Source: Gallibacterium trehalosifermentans (GTDB lineage: Bacteria > Pseudomonadota > Gammaproteobacteria > Enterobacterales > Pasteurellaceae). Taken from it: 64,000 nucleotides of DNA. The stretch is taken from positions 1 through 64,000 of the forward strand of contig NZ_JBHLWB010000004.1 of NCBI RefSeq assembly GCF_042433055.1. The letters are read 5' to 3'. Within the stretch, counting starts at the first letter, position 1, and every line of letters starts with the position of its first letter. The translations under genes and the position numbers were made by a program. Positions 39,651-48,625 of the stretch are shown here, piece after piece. The notes beneath the pieces were generated by a model. The model saw only the letters and a program-made list of their open reading frames with translations, was not told the DNA's origin and did no database searches.

Positions 39651-40478
39651 ATGTCAGATCTATTTCAAGATGAGTCGGAGGGAGTGATTCGATTGCTCCA
39701 GATAACAGATCCGCATTTATTTGCCGAGTCAACAGGTGAGTTGCTGGGCATTAATACTTTTGCTAGTTTCCAGCAGGTATTAAGAGAAATAAAACAGTCT
39801 GAATTTGAGAGTGATTTTATTCTTGCAACAGGGGATTTCGTTCAGGATAGTAGCGAAGAAGCGTATCACCGTTTTGTGAAAGAAATCGCTCAATTAGGCA
39901 AAAAAGTGTTTTGGATTCCAGGTAATCACGATTTTCAACCAAAAATGGAAGCCGTATTTGAGGTTTACAAAGCCATTATTCAACCACATAAACATCTGTT
40001 ACTTGGTGAAAATTGGCAGATTCTCTTGTTAGATAGCCAGTTGTATGGGGTACCGCATGGTATGTTGAGTGAGTCAGAGCTAGCTTGGCTAGAGCAACAT
40101 TTATTGATGTATCCAGAGCGAAATACTTTAGTGGTATTACATCACCATTTATTACCGACGCGATCAGCTTGGTTGGATCAACATAACTTAAGAAATCCAT
40201 ATGATTTTTCTGAAGTATTACAAAAACATCAGAAAGTGAAAGGCATTATCTACGGTCATATCCACCAAGAGGTGAATGCAGAATGGTTGGGAATCCCCGT
40301 GTTTGCTACACCATCAACTTGTATTCAATTTAAACCAGATTGTGCGCACTTTACTTTAGATAATTTGCAACCTGGTTGGCGAGAAATTACGCTTTATCCT
40401 GATGGGCGATTAGAAACAAAAGTTAATCGTATTAAGGAAAAAATTTTTATTCCTAAAGATAATATGAGTGGCTATTAA
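39651..40478 (+). CDS. cpdA: 3',5'-cyclic-AMP phosphodiesterase
   Basis: CpdA lowers cAMP and so limits CRP-dependent genes, including competence genes in H. influenzae (Icc). The 275-residue metallophosphoesterase shows ITDPHLF, ATGDFVQD, IPGNHDF, VVLHHHLL and IYGHIHQE, the five metal-binding motifs. It follows nudF after 140 bases, with its own promoter likely (TTGAAA and TAGTAA 16 bp apart near 39600). AGGGGGC precedes the ATG. Confidence 0.95.
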   Translation: MSDLFQDESEGVIRLLQITDPHLFAESTGELLGINTFASFQQVLREIKQSEFESDFILATGDFVQDSSEEAYHRFVKEIAQLGKKVFWIPGNHDFQPKMEAVFEVYKAIIQPHKHLLLGENWQILLLDSQLYGVPHGMLSESELAWLEQHLLMYPERNTLVVLHHHLLPTRSAWLDQHNLRNPYDFSEVLQKHQKVKGIIYGHIHQEVNAEWLGIPVFATPSTCIQFKPDCAHFTLDNLQPGWREITLYPDGRLETKVNRIKEKIFIPKDNMSGY

Positions 40479-40503
40479 AACAAATTGTCGCAACATAGTC
40501 GTA

Positions 40504-41139
40504 TTACGCGCTAATTTTACGTAATACGACTTGTTGCATTAATCCCCAATGACAAAATTCACGTCGTTCAATCACTAATGGTAACGGCGTAATTAAATTT
40601 TGTAACTGTAGATTGATTGTTGTTCCTAATGCACTTGTGATGCGATCAAATCCTTTTCGACAATAACCTGCTTGTTGCCCATCAGGTAAAAATTTATCCC
40701 ACAAAGAGATGACACCATTTGGTTTTAATACACGGACAGCTTCTGCAAGTAATGCGTCTGGCGTAGAGGTTACGGCTAAAATCAGATGTAATAACACGAG
40801 ATCGCAAGTTTGATCAGCTAATCCACTCTGTTCTGCACGACCTACTTGAGTGGTAACTTGCCAAGAATAATGTTGTTGTTGTAATTGCTTCTCTGCTTTC
40901 GCTAACATTTCGGCAGAAAAATCAACTAAAGTGAGTTTACTTTGCGGCACGAGACGTGTTGCAAGATAAGGGAGATCTAACCCTGTTCCTGCTCCAGCAA
41001 GATAAATATGTTGTGGCGAATCCGTCCAAATCTGCTGTTGATCAAGGAGGGCAAATTGACTTTGACGCATATTATCGGCAGCACGTAAGAAAAAATTATA
41101 GATTTTACTGTAATAATTCCAACGTGCTGCTGATACCAT
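40504..41139 (-). CDS. Class I SAM-dependent methyltransferase, substrate unknown
   Basis: This 211-residue protein has a Rossmann methyltransferase fold: motif I HIYLAGAGTGLDLPYL (residues about 44-59), acidic end of strand 2 in LTLVDFSAEML, VGRAEQSGLADQTCDLVLLH, and VRVLKPNGVISLWDKF. It belongs to the broad UbiE-like group; the usual motif I E/D-x-GxGxG is A-G-A-G-T-G here. It is 12 bases downstream of fadJ with AGGA before its ATG, so it is co-transcribed with fadI and fadJ. I do not recognise a specific function. Confidence 0.8.
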   Translation of the reverse strand: MVSAARWNYYSKIYNFFLRAADNMRQSQFALLDQQQIWTDSPQHIYLAGAGTGLDLPYLATRLVPQSKLTLVDFSAEMLAKAEKQLQQQHYSWQVTTQVGRAEQSGLADQTCDLVLLHLILAVTSTPDALLAEAVRVLKPNGVISLWDKFLPDGQQAGYCRKGFDRITSALGTTINLQLQNLITPLPLVIERREFCHWGLMQQVVLRKISA

Positions 41140-41151
41140 GATATATCCTGA

Positions 41152-43293
41152 TTAGTGTTTTGTTTGTTGTTCTTTGGCTGCTTGTTCTAATAACCATTCA
41201 CATGGTTGGAAACGATCGCCATAAAGGACAACGTGTTCATTCAATGCTTTAACAATCGAAGTTGCTCCGATATATTGCATATAAGCGTAAATACCACCGC
41301 GGAACTCAGGGAAGAATACCCCTAATACAGAAGCCATATTTCCTTCATCTTGGCTGCTAATTACCCCTTCTTGTAAGCAACGTGCAGCTTCATTCAACAT
41401 CATTAAAATACAGCGACGAACGACCTGTTCTGCTTCAAGATTATTTTCAGAGATCGTTTCCATAACATAGTAGATACTCTTATCAACCATGGTACGTTCT
41501 TCGGTTTGTGAATTATAAAGATAGAAGCCACGGCGATTTTTACGCCCTTTACGATCATCTCGTAATAAATTGCCGAGTTTAGCAGGCACAGCAAAAGGTT
41601 TGCCGTAATGTTGTTCTAAGTTTGGCAACATTTTAGCCAATAAATCTAAACCAAAGTCATCTAGCATGGCTAAAGGACCGACAGAAAAACCAAACTCCTG
41701 TAACGCACGGTCAACAAAATCGACAGCCTCTCCATCACATAAGCAGTAGAATGCTTCTAATAGATATGGGATCAAAATACGATTAACGAAGAAGCCTGGT
41801 TTATCTGCGACTAATAATGGGATTTTGCCTTGTTGAATTGCAAAATGAATAGCGGTTGCAATGGTTTTCTCAGATGTTGTTTTGTGAGGAATAATCTCCA
41901 ACATTTTTCGTTGTGAAATAGGTGAGAAATAGTGGAAACCAATGACATTTTCAGGGCGACTGGCTACACTTGCAAGCTCGGCAATCGATAATGTGGAAGT
42001 ATTACTTGCGAAAATCGTATTCTCACCATAAAAATCCTCGCTCTCTTGTAAGACACGTTGTTTTACATCTAGCTCTTCATACACGGCTTCAATGACAAAA
42101 TCTGCATCTGGTGCAGCCAGAAAACGTTCTCCACCAGAAATTAAGTACATCATTTGTTGCATTTCGCCAGAAGATAACAGTTTTTTACTCACTTCACGTT
42201 GTAAAAGAGAATGGGTCATATGCAATGCTTTAGTGATACCACTCGGGTGAATATCTTTGATTCTTACTGGAATACGGGCATTACGCACAGTAATATAGGC
42301 AATACCAGCGCCCATAAAGCCACCGCCAATAATGGCTAATTTGTTGACGTCTCGGACATTACCACGAGTTTCATATTGTAGGCGCATAGCGCGTTTGGTT
42401 TGCGCAAGATTACGCAATACACGTGAATTTTCACTATTAAAGAGTTCAATAAAAGCACGTTTTCCCGATTCCAAACGTTGTGTTTGTGTAGGCTGTTTTA
42501 AAATCTCTATTATTTTGGACATCGCAGGATAGTTATCGATAGGCCCTAGCCACTCTTTATTTTCTGCTGCATCAAATAAGATTTTGCGAGAGAGGATATT
42601 ATTATGGAGATAATGTTGTACTTTTTGCCATAATAGTGCTGTTTGAGAGAAGGTTTTGTTAACAAAATTTTGTTTGCCAAAATACTCATAAGCAGTAATG
42701 GTTAATAAACTTGCTGGAACAACTTCGTCAATACAATTTAAAGATTGCATTGTATGTACATCTAATTTATCTCCAGAAAGCAAAAAAGAGAGCGCATTTT
42801 TTAATCCCACTCGTTCAACAAGAGAAGAAATACCATTAGCAAATGGCACAATCCCTGAACGTATTTGTGGCATCGCAAATTGTGTGTGAATGTTATCTGA
42901 GGCGATTCGATAGCGACAAGCAAGGGCTAACTCCAAGCCAATACCAAAACAAGCGCCATTAATAATAGCAATAGTTGGGAAAGGTAAATGTTGGATTTTT
43001 TGTATTAATAGATTGATTTGTGTCAGAAAGCTTTCGAGTTCTGGTTCAGATTTTTCAACGAGGCTATTGAGATCAAACCCCTGAATAAAGTTATTTTCTT
43101 TCGTAGATTGAAAAATCAACCCTTTTGTTTCCGCTGGAAGAGAGGTTAATAATTGCTCTAAATCGGTAACAAAATTTGCAGAAAGTACATTGCGTTTTTT
43201 ATCTTGTACATTGATTAATAATGTAGCAATTTTTTGCTCATCAATGTTTAAAGTAAATGGTGATAACTGGGGTTGTTGCTGCTTAATATCCAT
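41152..43293 (-). CDS. fadJ: FadJ-like fatty-acid oxidation alpha subunit with altered hydratase site
   Basis: This 713-residue fusion joins enoyl-CoA hydratase (residues 1-190) and 3-hydroxyacyl-CoA dehydrogenase (about 310-700). In the hydratase part Glu121 of GIGLELALAC is kept. The second catalytic glutamate (in LPExxLG of FadJ; E164 in rat crotonase) is Gln143 in FAMPQIRSG, and PGxGGTQR is replaced by PFANGISS. The dehydrogenase keeps the NAD loop IIGGGFMGAGIAY, the catalytic His in GFHYFSP and Glu in LEIIPH, and DRKGRKNRRGFYLY. Dehydrogenase activity is therefore plausible and hydratase activity doubtful. It overlaps fadI by one base. Confidence 0.85.
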   Translation of the reverse strand: MDIKQQQPQLSPFTLNIDEQKIATLLINVQDKKRNVLSANFVTDLEQLLTSLPAETKGLIFQSTKENNFIQGFDLNSLVEKSEPELESFLTQINLLIQKIQHLPFPTIAIINGACFGIGLELALACRYRIASDNIHTQFAMPQIRSGIVPFANGISSLVERVGLKNALSFLLSGDKLDVHTMQSLNCIDEVVPASLLTITAYEYFGKQNFVNKTFSQTALLWQKVQHYLHNNILSRKILFDAAENKEWLGPIDNYPAMSKIIEILKQPTQTQRLESGKRAFIELFNSENSRVLRNLAQTKRAMRLQYETRGNVRDVNKLAIIGGGFMGAGIAYITVRNARIPVRIKDIHPSGITKALHMTHSLLQREVSKKLLSSGEMQQMMYLISGGERFLAAPDADFVIEAVYEELDVKQRVLQESEDFYGENTIFASNTSTLSIAELASVASRPENVIGFHYFSPISQRKMLEIIPHKTTSEKTIATAIHFAIQQGKIPLLVADKPGFFVNRILIPYLLEAFYCLCDGEAVDFVDRALQEFGFSVGPLAMLDDFGLDLLAKMLPNLEQHYGKPFAVPAKLGNLLRDDRKGRKNRRGFYLYNSQTEERTMVDKSIYYVMETISENNLEAEQVVRRCILMMLNEAARCLQEGVISSQDEGNMASVLGVFFPEFRGGIYAYMQYIGATSIVKALNEHVVLYGDRFQPCEWLLEQAAKEQQTKH

Positions 43294-44600
43294 TATTCAC
43301 TCTCCAAAATCATCGCACCACCAATACCCCCTAGACCGCCAGAGGCAATTAAAGATGTACCGCCGCCACGTTGTTTTAACGCATATAAAGATTGAATAAT
43401 TAGGCGTAGGCTGCTTACCGCACGGGGGTTGCCATAGGCAAGTGAGCCACCTAGAACATTAAATTTACTCATATCAATGGAGCCGATTGCAGTAGAACGA
43501 TTGAGATGTTGACGGGCAAACGTATCTGATTCTAATAATTTTAAATTGGCTAAGATCTGTGCAGAAGAGGTTTCATGAAAATCGATTAAATCAAGATCAT
43601 TTAGTTTCATATTGGCATTATCTAACACTTTAGCAACAGAGTGTGTTACCCCAACAAACATATTTTTCCAAACATCATTAGCGGTCATTGTGTAATGACG
43701 GATATAACCTAAAATATTTAGCCCTTCGGCTTTTGCAGTGTGCTCATTCATTAATAATACGGCAGCGGCACCATCACAGGAGTGAGAGGTATTCCAATCT
43801 GTTGCGGTACCATATTTTTTACCATTAAATGGCTTAAATTTTTGATAAAATTCGGACTTCAAATGGCGCTCAATTTGATTATCAGAAATGACAAATTTTT
43901 CATAAGGCGTAGGGAATGAAACCATAACTTGTTGGCGTAATACGCCACTTTGCCATGCTTGATGTGCTAGACGATGTGATCTCGCTGCATACTCGTCCAA
44001 TTCTTGGCGGCTTAGATGAAAATCTTGTGCCATCTGTTCGGAAACATCTGAGAGAGAGAGCTGAGTCAACGGATCTTTTAAATTTACGGCTTGTAACTTT
44101 AGATCCTGCCAACTAATTTGACGAAATAGTCGATATTTTTCTTCATAACTTTTAGCAGAAAGAATATCTCTAACTAATTGAATTAAATGTGAATTTAGTC
44201 TAATTGGTGCATTGGATAAAGAGTCCGCGCCGCCAGCCAGTGCATAATGCGTATTGCCCATTAAAATACTATTACTCAAATTGACCAATACTTGTAGGCC
44301 AGTTGGGCAAGAGCTACTGACGGTATAAGATTGCGCAAATGGCATATTAAGTAGTAAAGAGATTTCTCGAGAAATATTAGGAATATCAGGATCTTGAATA
44401 ACTTGCCCAAAGACAACTTGTTCGATTTTTTGCTTAGGGATTGCTAAACGGCTGAGCAACTCATTGGCTACCATCGCCCCAAGATCTTTAGCTTTAGCTT
44501 CTTTAAAGAGTGTGTTTTGCTTAATAAAAGGAGTACGAAGCCCATCTACGACGGCGACTCTAGCTCCTTGAAATGTTGTTAAAATCGGCAGTTCAGACAT
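43293..44600 (-). CDS. fadI: FadI-like thiolase with altered catalytic residues
   Basis: This 435-residue thiolase-superfamily protein is most like FadI, the beta-oxidation thiolase paired with FadJ. The nucleophilic cysteine appears kept (Cys98 in VSSSCPTGLQ). The catalytic histidine of GHP is Asn391 (SLAYGNPRAV) where FadI has AYGHPFAA. The second cysteine (ACAAGGLGAAM in FadI) is Gly421 (IASGGLGGIGGAM). HEAFA is HETSS. Normal thiolysis is therefore unlikely; a pseudoenzyme, a scaffold or a different acyl-transfer reaction is possible. It is the first gene of fadI-fadJ-methyltransferase and divergent from smpB. Confidence 0.83.
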   Translation of the reverse strand: MSELPILTTFQGARVAVVDGLRTPFIKQNTLFKEAKAKDLGAMVANELLSRLAIPKQKIEQVVFGQVIQDPDIPNISREISLLLNMPFAQSYTVSSSCPTGLQVLVNLSNSILMGNTHYALAGGADSLSNAPIRLNSHLIQLVRDILSAKSYEEKYRLFRQISWQDLKLQAVNLKDPLTQLSLSDVSEQMAQDFHLSRQELDEYAARSHRLAHQAWQSGVLRQQVMVSFPTPYEKFVISDNQIERHLKSEFYQKFKPFNGKKYGTATDWNTSHSCDGAAAVLLMNEHTAKAEGLNILGYIRHYTMTANDVWKNMFVGVTHSVAKVLDNANMKLNDLDLIDFHETSSAQILANLKLLESDTFARQHLNRSTAIGSIDMSKFNVLGGSLAYGNPRAVSSLRLIIQSLYALKQRGGGTSLIASGGLGGIGGAMILESE

Positions 44601-44744
44601 AACGTCCTCGCTTATTTAAAATAATATTATTAAATTGTAGTGCATTCTATACTAGAGCGCGATAACTGGAAATAGGGACGCTTCTCTTTGTTTTTCTAAA
44701 AGTGATTAGGTAAAATAACCGCCAAAATGATAGAGATATTTAAT

Positions 44745-45224
44745 ATGGCTAAGAAAAAAGTAACAAAAAAAGATAATACGATTGCATTAAATAAACGTGC
44801 TAAACATGACTATTTTATTGAAGAAGAAATTGAAGCTGGACTTGCTTTACAAGGTTGGGAAGTAAAATCACTACGCGCAGGGAAAGTAAATATTGGTGAT
44901 AGTTATGTGATTTTTCAACATGGAGAAGCTTTCTTATTTGGTGCGAATATTACACCATTAAATGTTGCTTCTTCTCATGTAGTTTGTGATCCTACTCGTA
45001 CCCGTAAGTTATTATTAAGTAAAAAAGAAATTGATTCTTTATTTGGCAAATCTAACCGTGATGGTTATACGATTGTCGCACTTTCTTTATATTGGAAAAG
45101 CGCATGGGCGAAAGTCAAAATAGGCATTGCCAAAGGGAAAAAACAGCACGATAAACGCGAAGATATTAAAGAACGCGAATGGAAGTTAATGAAAGATCGT
45201 ATTATGAAAAATGCAGGACGTTAA
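44745..45224 (+). CDS. smpB: SsrA-binding protein SmpB
   Basis: SmpB delivers tmRNA to stalled ribosomes. The 159-residue protein starts at MAKKKVTKKD (44745) and contains ALNKRAKHDYFIEEEIEAG, LQGWEVKSLRAGKVNI, DPTRTRKLLLSK and the basic tail KREDIKEREWK. The tmRNA gene is not next to it. Only 7 bases separate its stop from licD, with no terminator, so it may drive the lic genes. Confidence 0.97.
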   Translation: MAKKKVTKKDNTIALNKRAKHDYFIEEEIEAGLALQGWEVKSLRAGKVNIGDSYVIFQHGEAFLFGANITPLNVASSHVVCDPTRTRKLLLSKKEIDSLFGKSNRDGYTIVALSLYWKSAWAKVKIGIAKGKKQHDKREDIKEREWKLMKDRIMKNAGR

Positions 45225-45231
45225 ATTAGCA

Positions 45232-46023
45232 ATGAAAATAAAGAGAAAATTAACTCATCAAGAATATAAAATATTTTTACTTAATACATTAATAACCTTT
45301 GATAAGGTTTGTAAAGACAATAATATTTCTTATTCATTAGCATATGGCTCAATGTTAGGCGTTGTAAGACATCAAGGGTTTATTCCTTGGGACGATGATA
45401 TTGATATTCTAATGTTTAGGGAAGAATATGAAAAGTTTGTAGAAATATGGAATAAAAGCAATAATATTTTAAAAAATAATTATGAGCTATGGGGTATTGA
45501 TGATGAAAAAAATTTCTTTTATGGTCATTTAGTAAAGTTCTTTGATAAAAATACATTATTAATAGAAAAAACGAAGAACCACCTTATTGAATATGGGGTT
45601 TTTATTGATATTTTTATATTAGAAGATATCTCTGCTGATGCTGAAAAATCCAATAAACAACAGAAGCAATATAAACTGTATAGAAAATTATTATCTCATT
45701 TCTATAAGCATGGAAAGTATTTAAATATTTTGGCTAAAAAACTCTCTGAAAAAATTCCTTCTATATATTTTTTTATGAATAAATTAGAAAATATTACCAA
45801 ACAAGAAAGATCTGAATATGTTTCTGTATATGCACCTGTAGATAAGCAAATTTATAAAAGAGAAGATTTTAATAATGTAATTTATTTGCCATTTGAAGGG
45901 CATATGTTTCCTGTGTCAGCGCAGTATGATAATTTGTTAAAACAGAAATATGGTGATTATATGACTCTACCACCTGAAAGTGAAAGAATTGGGCATAAAA
46001 TTGAGGCATATATATATGAATGA
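45232..46023 (+). CDS. licD: LicD family phosphocholine transferase
   Basis: LicD moves phosphocholine from CDP-choline onto cell-surface glycans (LOS in Haemophilus). The 263-residue protein shows the LicD core YSLAYGSMLGVVRHQGFIPW followed by the metal-binding DDDIDI, and DIFILED. The start was set at MKIKRKLTHQE (45232). Its stop overlaps the licA start region by 8 bases. The gene is much more AT-rich than smpB before it, which suggests acquisition. The acceptor sugar cannot be predicted. Confidence 0.9.
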   Translation: MKIKRKLTHQEYKIFLLNTLITFDKVCKDNNISYSLAYGSMLGVVRHQGFIPWDDDIDILMFREEYEKFVEIWNKSNNILKNNYELWGIDDEKNFFYGHLVKFFDKNTLLIEKTKNHLIEYGVFIDIFILEDISADAEKSNKQQKQYKLYRKLLSHFYKHGKYLNILAKKLSEKIPSIYFFMNKLENITKQERSEYVSVYAPVDKQIYKREDFNNVIYLPFEGHMFPVSAQYDNLLKQKYGDYMTLPPESERIGHKIEAYIYE

Positions 46024-46974
46024 TGTTATATCTTATTTTTGTTCTTTAATAGATTTAGAAGAACACTTAATAGTAGATTGTAACAGAATAGGTGGAATGA
46101 CAAATACAAATTATTTATTGACCACAAAAAGTGGAAAATTTGTATTTAGAACTGCAGGTAAGGCATCAAATAAAATTATTAATAGGCAATATGAATATAA
46201 TAATAGTCTATTAATGAGTAAATTGGGTGTTAATCCTGAGGTTATTTATTTTGATAAAAGTAATGGAGATAAAATTACTAAATATATTAACAATGCAAAG
46301 ACATTATCTCCTTACAATATTTTTGAATATTTAGAAACTATTTTAGATTTATTAGTCAGAATTCATGCCTCTGATATTAAATTTGAAAATAGGTGGGATT
46401 ACTTAAAAGAATATACTATGTATAAAAATCTCACTTTAGATAGTAATGTTGTAATAGATGAAAAATATTTAGGGCTAGAATCCAATATTTTACAATTATA
46501 TGAAAAATTATTTTTGGATTTGGGTGTATATTTATCACCATGCCATAATGATCTTGTTGCTGAAAATTTTGTTATTGGCGATGATAATTTAGGTGAAAAG
46601 AAATTATATTTAATAGATTGGGAGTATTCTGGATTAAATGATCCTATGTGGGATCTTGCTTCATTATTTGAAGAGTCAAGTTTTCCACAAAATATTGAAA
46701 AAGAATTTTTAGAAAACTATTATGATTTGTGGAATATTAAAGTGAAAAATATATTTTCTAATAATGCTGATACCCCCCCCCCCACCTACTTTCACGTTAT
46801 CAACTAAATATTTTAGAAGAAAAAATTCTTATATATAAAATCCTACAAAATGCACTTTGGTATTTATGGACATTAGCAAAAGAGTCTAGAGGCGATTTTT
46901 TTGGAAATTATAAATATCAGCGTTTAGAAAGAGTATTTTCTTTATATCAAGAATATAAGGGGAAATATGCATGA
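46016..46974 (+). CDS. licA: Choline kinase LicA, frame broken at a C11 tract (phase OFF as read)
   Basis: LicA phosphorylates imported choline. The frame from 46016 encodes choline-kinase motifs: the Brenner-type CHNDLVAENF (residues 179-188) and LIDWEYSGLNDPMWDLASLF. At 46773-46783 a run of 11 C leads into a wrong frame that stops at 46807 after PPPTYFHVIN (263 residues). Adding one C (or removing two) joins it to a conserved-looking tail (LNILEEKILIYKILQNALWY, then LWTLAKESRG near 46870). That tail ends at 46974, giving 319 residues. The TGA of this restored frame overlaps the licB ATG by 4 bases, strong evidence that it is the real frame. No CAAT-type repeat is present at the 5' end. Confidence 0.9.
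46773..46783 (+). repeat. C11 homopolymer inside licA
   Basis: Eleven consecutive C within an otherwise very AT-rich coding region. Length changes of one base would switch the licA frame. A sequencing miscount cannot be excluded from one sequence. Confidence 0.95.
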
Positions 46975-47879
46975 TACAGAAAAATTTTATTTGTAATTTT
47001 AAAGGGGAAATTTTTGGAATCCTATCTGGGTTATTTTGGGCAATAAATTTAATTTTAATTGATAGTGCAACCTCTTTATATAAAGAATTAAGTAATGATT
47101 ATCTTTTTTTATCTATTGTTTTGCTTCTTACTACAGAGTTTTTTTCTCTAATATTTTTACTTTTATTTAGAGTTAAAAAAATTACTTTAGATCTTTCTAA
47201 AAATATTTATGTGCTTAGACAGAATACATTGTTTTTGATACTTCCCTCAGTTGGTATGGGATTGTATATATTATCTATTATATTTTCTGGAATATCTGTT
47301 ACAGCTTATTTTACGGCAATATATCCAATATTTTCTTTAGTGATACTATTCTTTTTATACAAAAAGTTTAATTATAGAACAGTAATTTCTATTGTATTGT
47401 CTGTTATTGGTCTTTATTTAACCATAGAATCATCACCTGTTGATAATTATTCTATTTTGGGTATTGGTTTAGCGTTACTCTGTGCATTTTCTTGGGGGAG
47501 TGAGTCGGTATGTTGTGAATATTTTTCTATTAAATCAATATCTCCTGAAACACTTCTATTTTTTAGATATATTATTTCAATATTTATTTGTGTTGTATTA
47601 TTTTTGACATTTTTTTCTTTTGATAGAATATTTATTTTAGAGAGTGGTTATTTACTTTATCTTATCTTAGTTAGTATTTTTTCATTATTATCTTATCTAT
47701 TTTATTACACTTCGATAAGTATTATTGGCGCATCATATGCAATAATCCTTAATGTTAGCTATATATTATGGGTTATGTTTTTTTTATTTATGACATATAG
47801 TTTTACTGTTATAAATATTATTGGTGGTTTCAGTGTTTTTTGTGCAATAGTTATTTCTTTTTTGAGAGGTGGAAAATGA
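46971..47879 (+). CDS. licB: LicB family choline permease (DMT/EamA type)
   Basis: The 302-residue hydrophobic protein has ten predicted helices in two halves, as in the EamA drug/metabolite transporters to which Haemophilus LicB belongs. The first half begins FGILSGLFWAINLILIDSA and the second half ILGIGLALLCAFSWGSESV. With licA, licC and licD adjacent, a choline importer is the natural reading. The ATG overlaps the licA stop and the stop overlaps the licC start, both by 4 bases (ATGA). Confidence 0.88.
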   Translation: MIQKNFICNFKGEIFGILSGLFWAINLILIDSATSLYKELSNDYLFLSIVLLLTTEFFSLIFLLLFRVKKITLDLSKNIYVLRQNTLFLILPSVGMGLYILSIIFSGISVTAYFTAIYPIFSLVILFFLYKKFNYRTVISIVLSVIGLYLTIESSPVDNYSILGIGLALLCAFSWGSESVCCEYFSIKSISPETLLFFRYIISIFICVVLFLTFFSFDRIFILESGYLLYLILVSIFSLLSYLFYYTSISIIGASYAIILNVSYILWVMFFLFMTYSFTVINIIGGFSVFCAIVISFLRGGK

Positions 47880-48562
47880 ATGCAATTATTTTGGCAGCAG
47901 GTTTGGGAAGTAGATTTAAAGATTTTATTAATAATAGCCATAAGGCATTACTACCAATTTCATCGATACCTAATATAGAAAGAACGATACAATTTCTTCA
48001 AGCGGCGAATATTTCTAATATATTTATTGTTACTGGTTATAACTCTCATTTGTTTGAATATTTAATTGATAAATATAAGTGTAATATTATCTATAATGAA
48101 AATTATAAGGAGTATAATAGTATTTATTCATTCTCTAAGATCGCTAATTTTTTTGCAGATAGCTATATTATTGATGCCGATGTTGTTTTATTTAAAAATA
48201 TTTTTCTAGAAAAATTAGAAAGTAGTACTTATTTTTTAATTCAGCGAGCTAAAAATGAGAAAGAATGGATACCCATTATGAATGAAAATGGATCTATTCA
48301 ACGAATAGATGTTAGTAATGATCATAAACCTTCCCTTTTAGGTGTCTCATTTTGGAATAAAAAAGATAGTTTTTTAATTAAAGAAGCACTACCGAACTAT
48401 TTAACGCCTGATATTTTAAGTAATCCAAAATATTATTGGGACGATATTCCTAGAAAATTAATTTTAGATAGCATACTAAATGTTAGAACATTATTACTAC
48501 AAGACAATGATGCTGGAGAAATGGATACTGTTGAAGACTATTTGAATTTGCTAAACTGTTAA
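47876..48562 (+). CDS. licC: CTP:phosphocholine cytidylyltransferase LicC
   Basis: LicC makes CDP-choline, the donor for LicD. The 228-residue nucleotidyltransferase has the N-terminal signature MNAIILAAGLGSRFKDF with HKALLPI following, IFIVTGYN, YNENYKEYNSIYSF, and the metal-binding IIDADVV. Start at 47876 (ATGA overlap with licB). It ends the licDABC cluster; a hairpin at 48581 follows. Confidence 0.92.
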   Translation: MNAIILAAGLGSRFKDFINNSHKALLPISSIPNIERTIQFLQAANISNIFIVTGYNSHLFEYLIDKYKCNIIYNENYKEYNSIYSFSKIANFFADSYIIDADVVLFKNIFLEKLESSTYFLIQRAKNEKEWIPIMNENGSIQRIDVSNDHKPSLLGVSFWNKKDSFLIKEALPNYLTPDILSNPKYYWDDIPRKLILDSILNVRTLLLQDNDAGEMDTVEDYLNLLNC

Positions 48563-48580
48563 AATGTTTATATAAAATCA

Positions 48581-48606
48581 CGCCACAAACAATTATATTT
48601 GTGGCG
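48581..48606. terminator. Hairpin between licC and trxA
   Basis: CGCCACAAA (48581-48589) and TTTGTGGCG (48598-48606) pair perfectly. It lies between convergent genes, with TGATTTTAT on the trxA side, and probably serves as a shared terminator. Confidence 0.65.
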
Positions 48607-48625
48607 GATAACTTGTTAATATCAA

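Noticed and set aside
41152..44600. Plain annotation as a working fatty-acid beta-oxidation operon
   Set aside because: Three catalytic residues in the two proteins are substituted, so an unqualified call would mislead; reported instead as altered FadIJ.
46016..46807. licA as a simple pseudogene
   Set aside because: The break falls exactly at a C11 homopolymer and the restored frame ends in an ATGA overlap with licB, which indicates a reversible switch rather than decay, although a sequencing error is possible.
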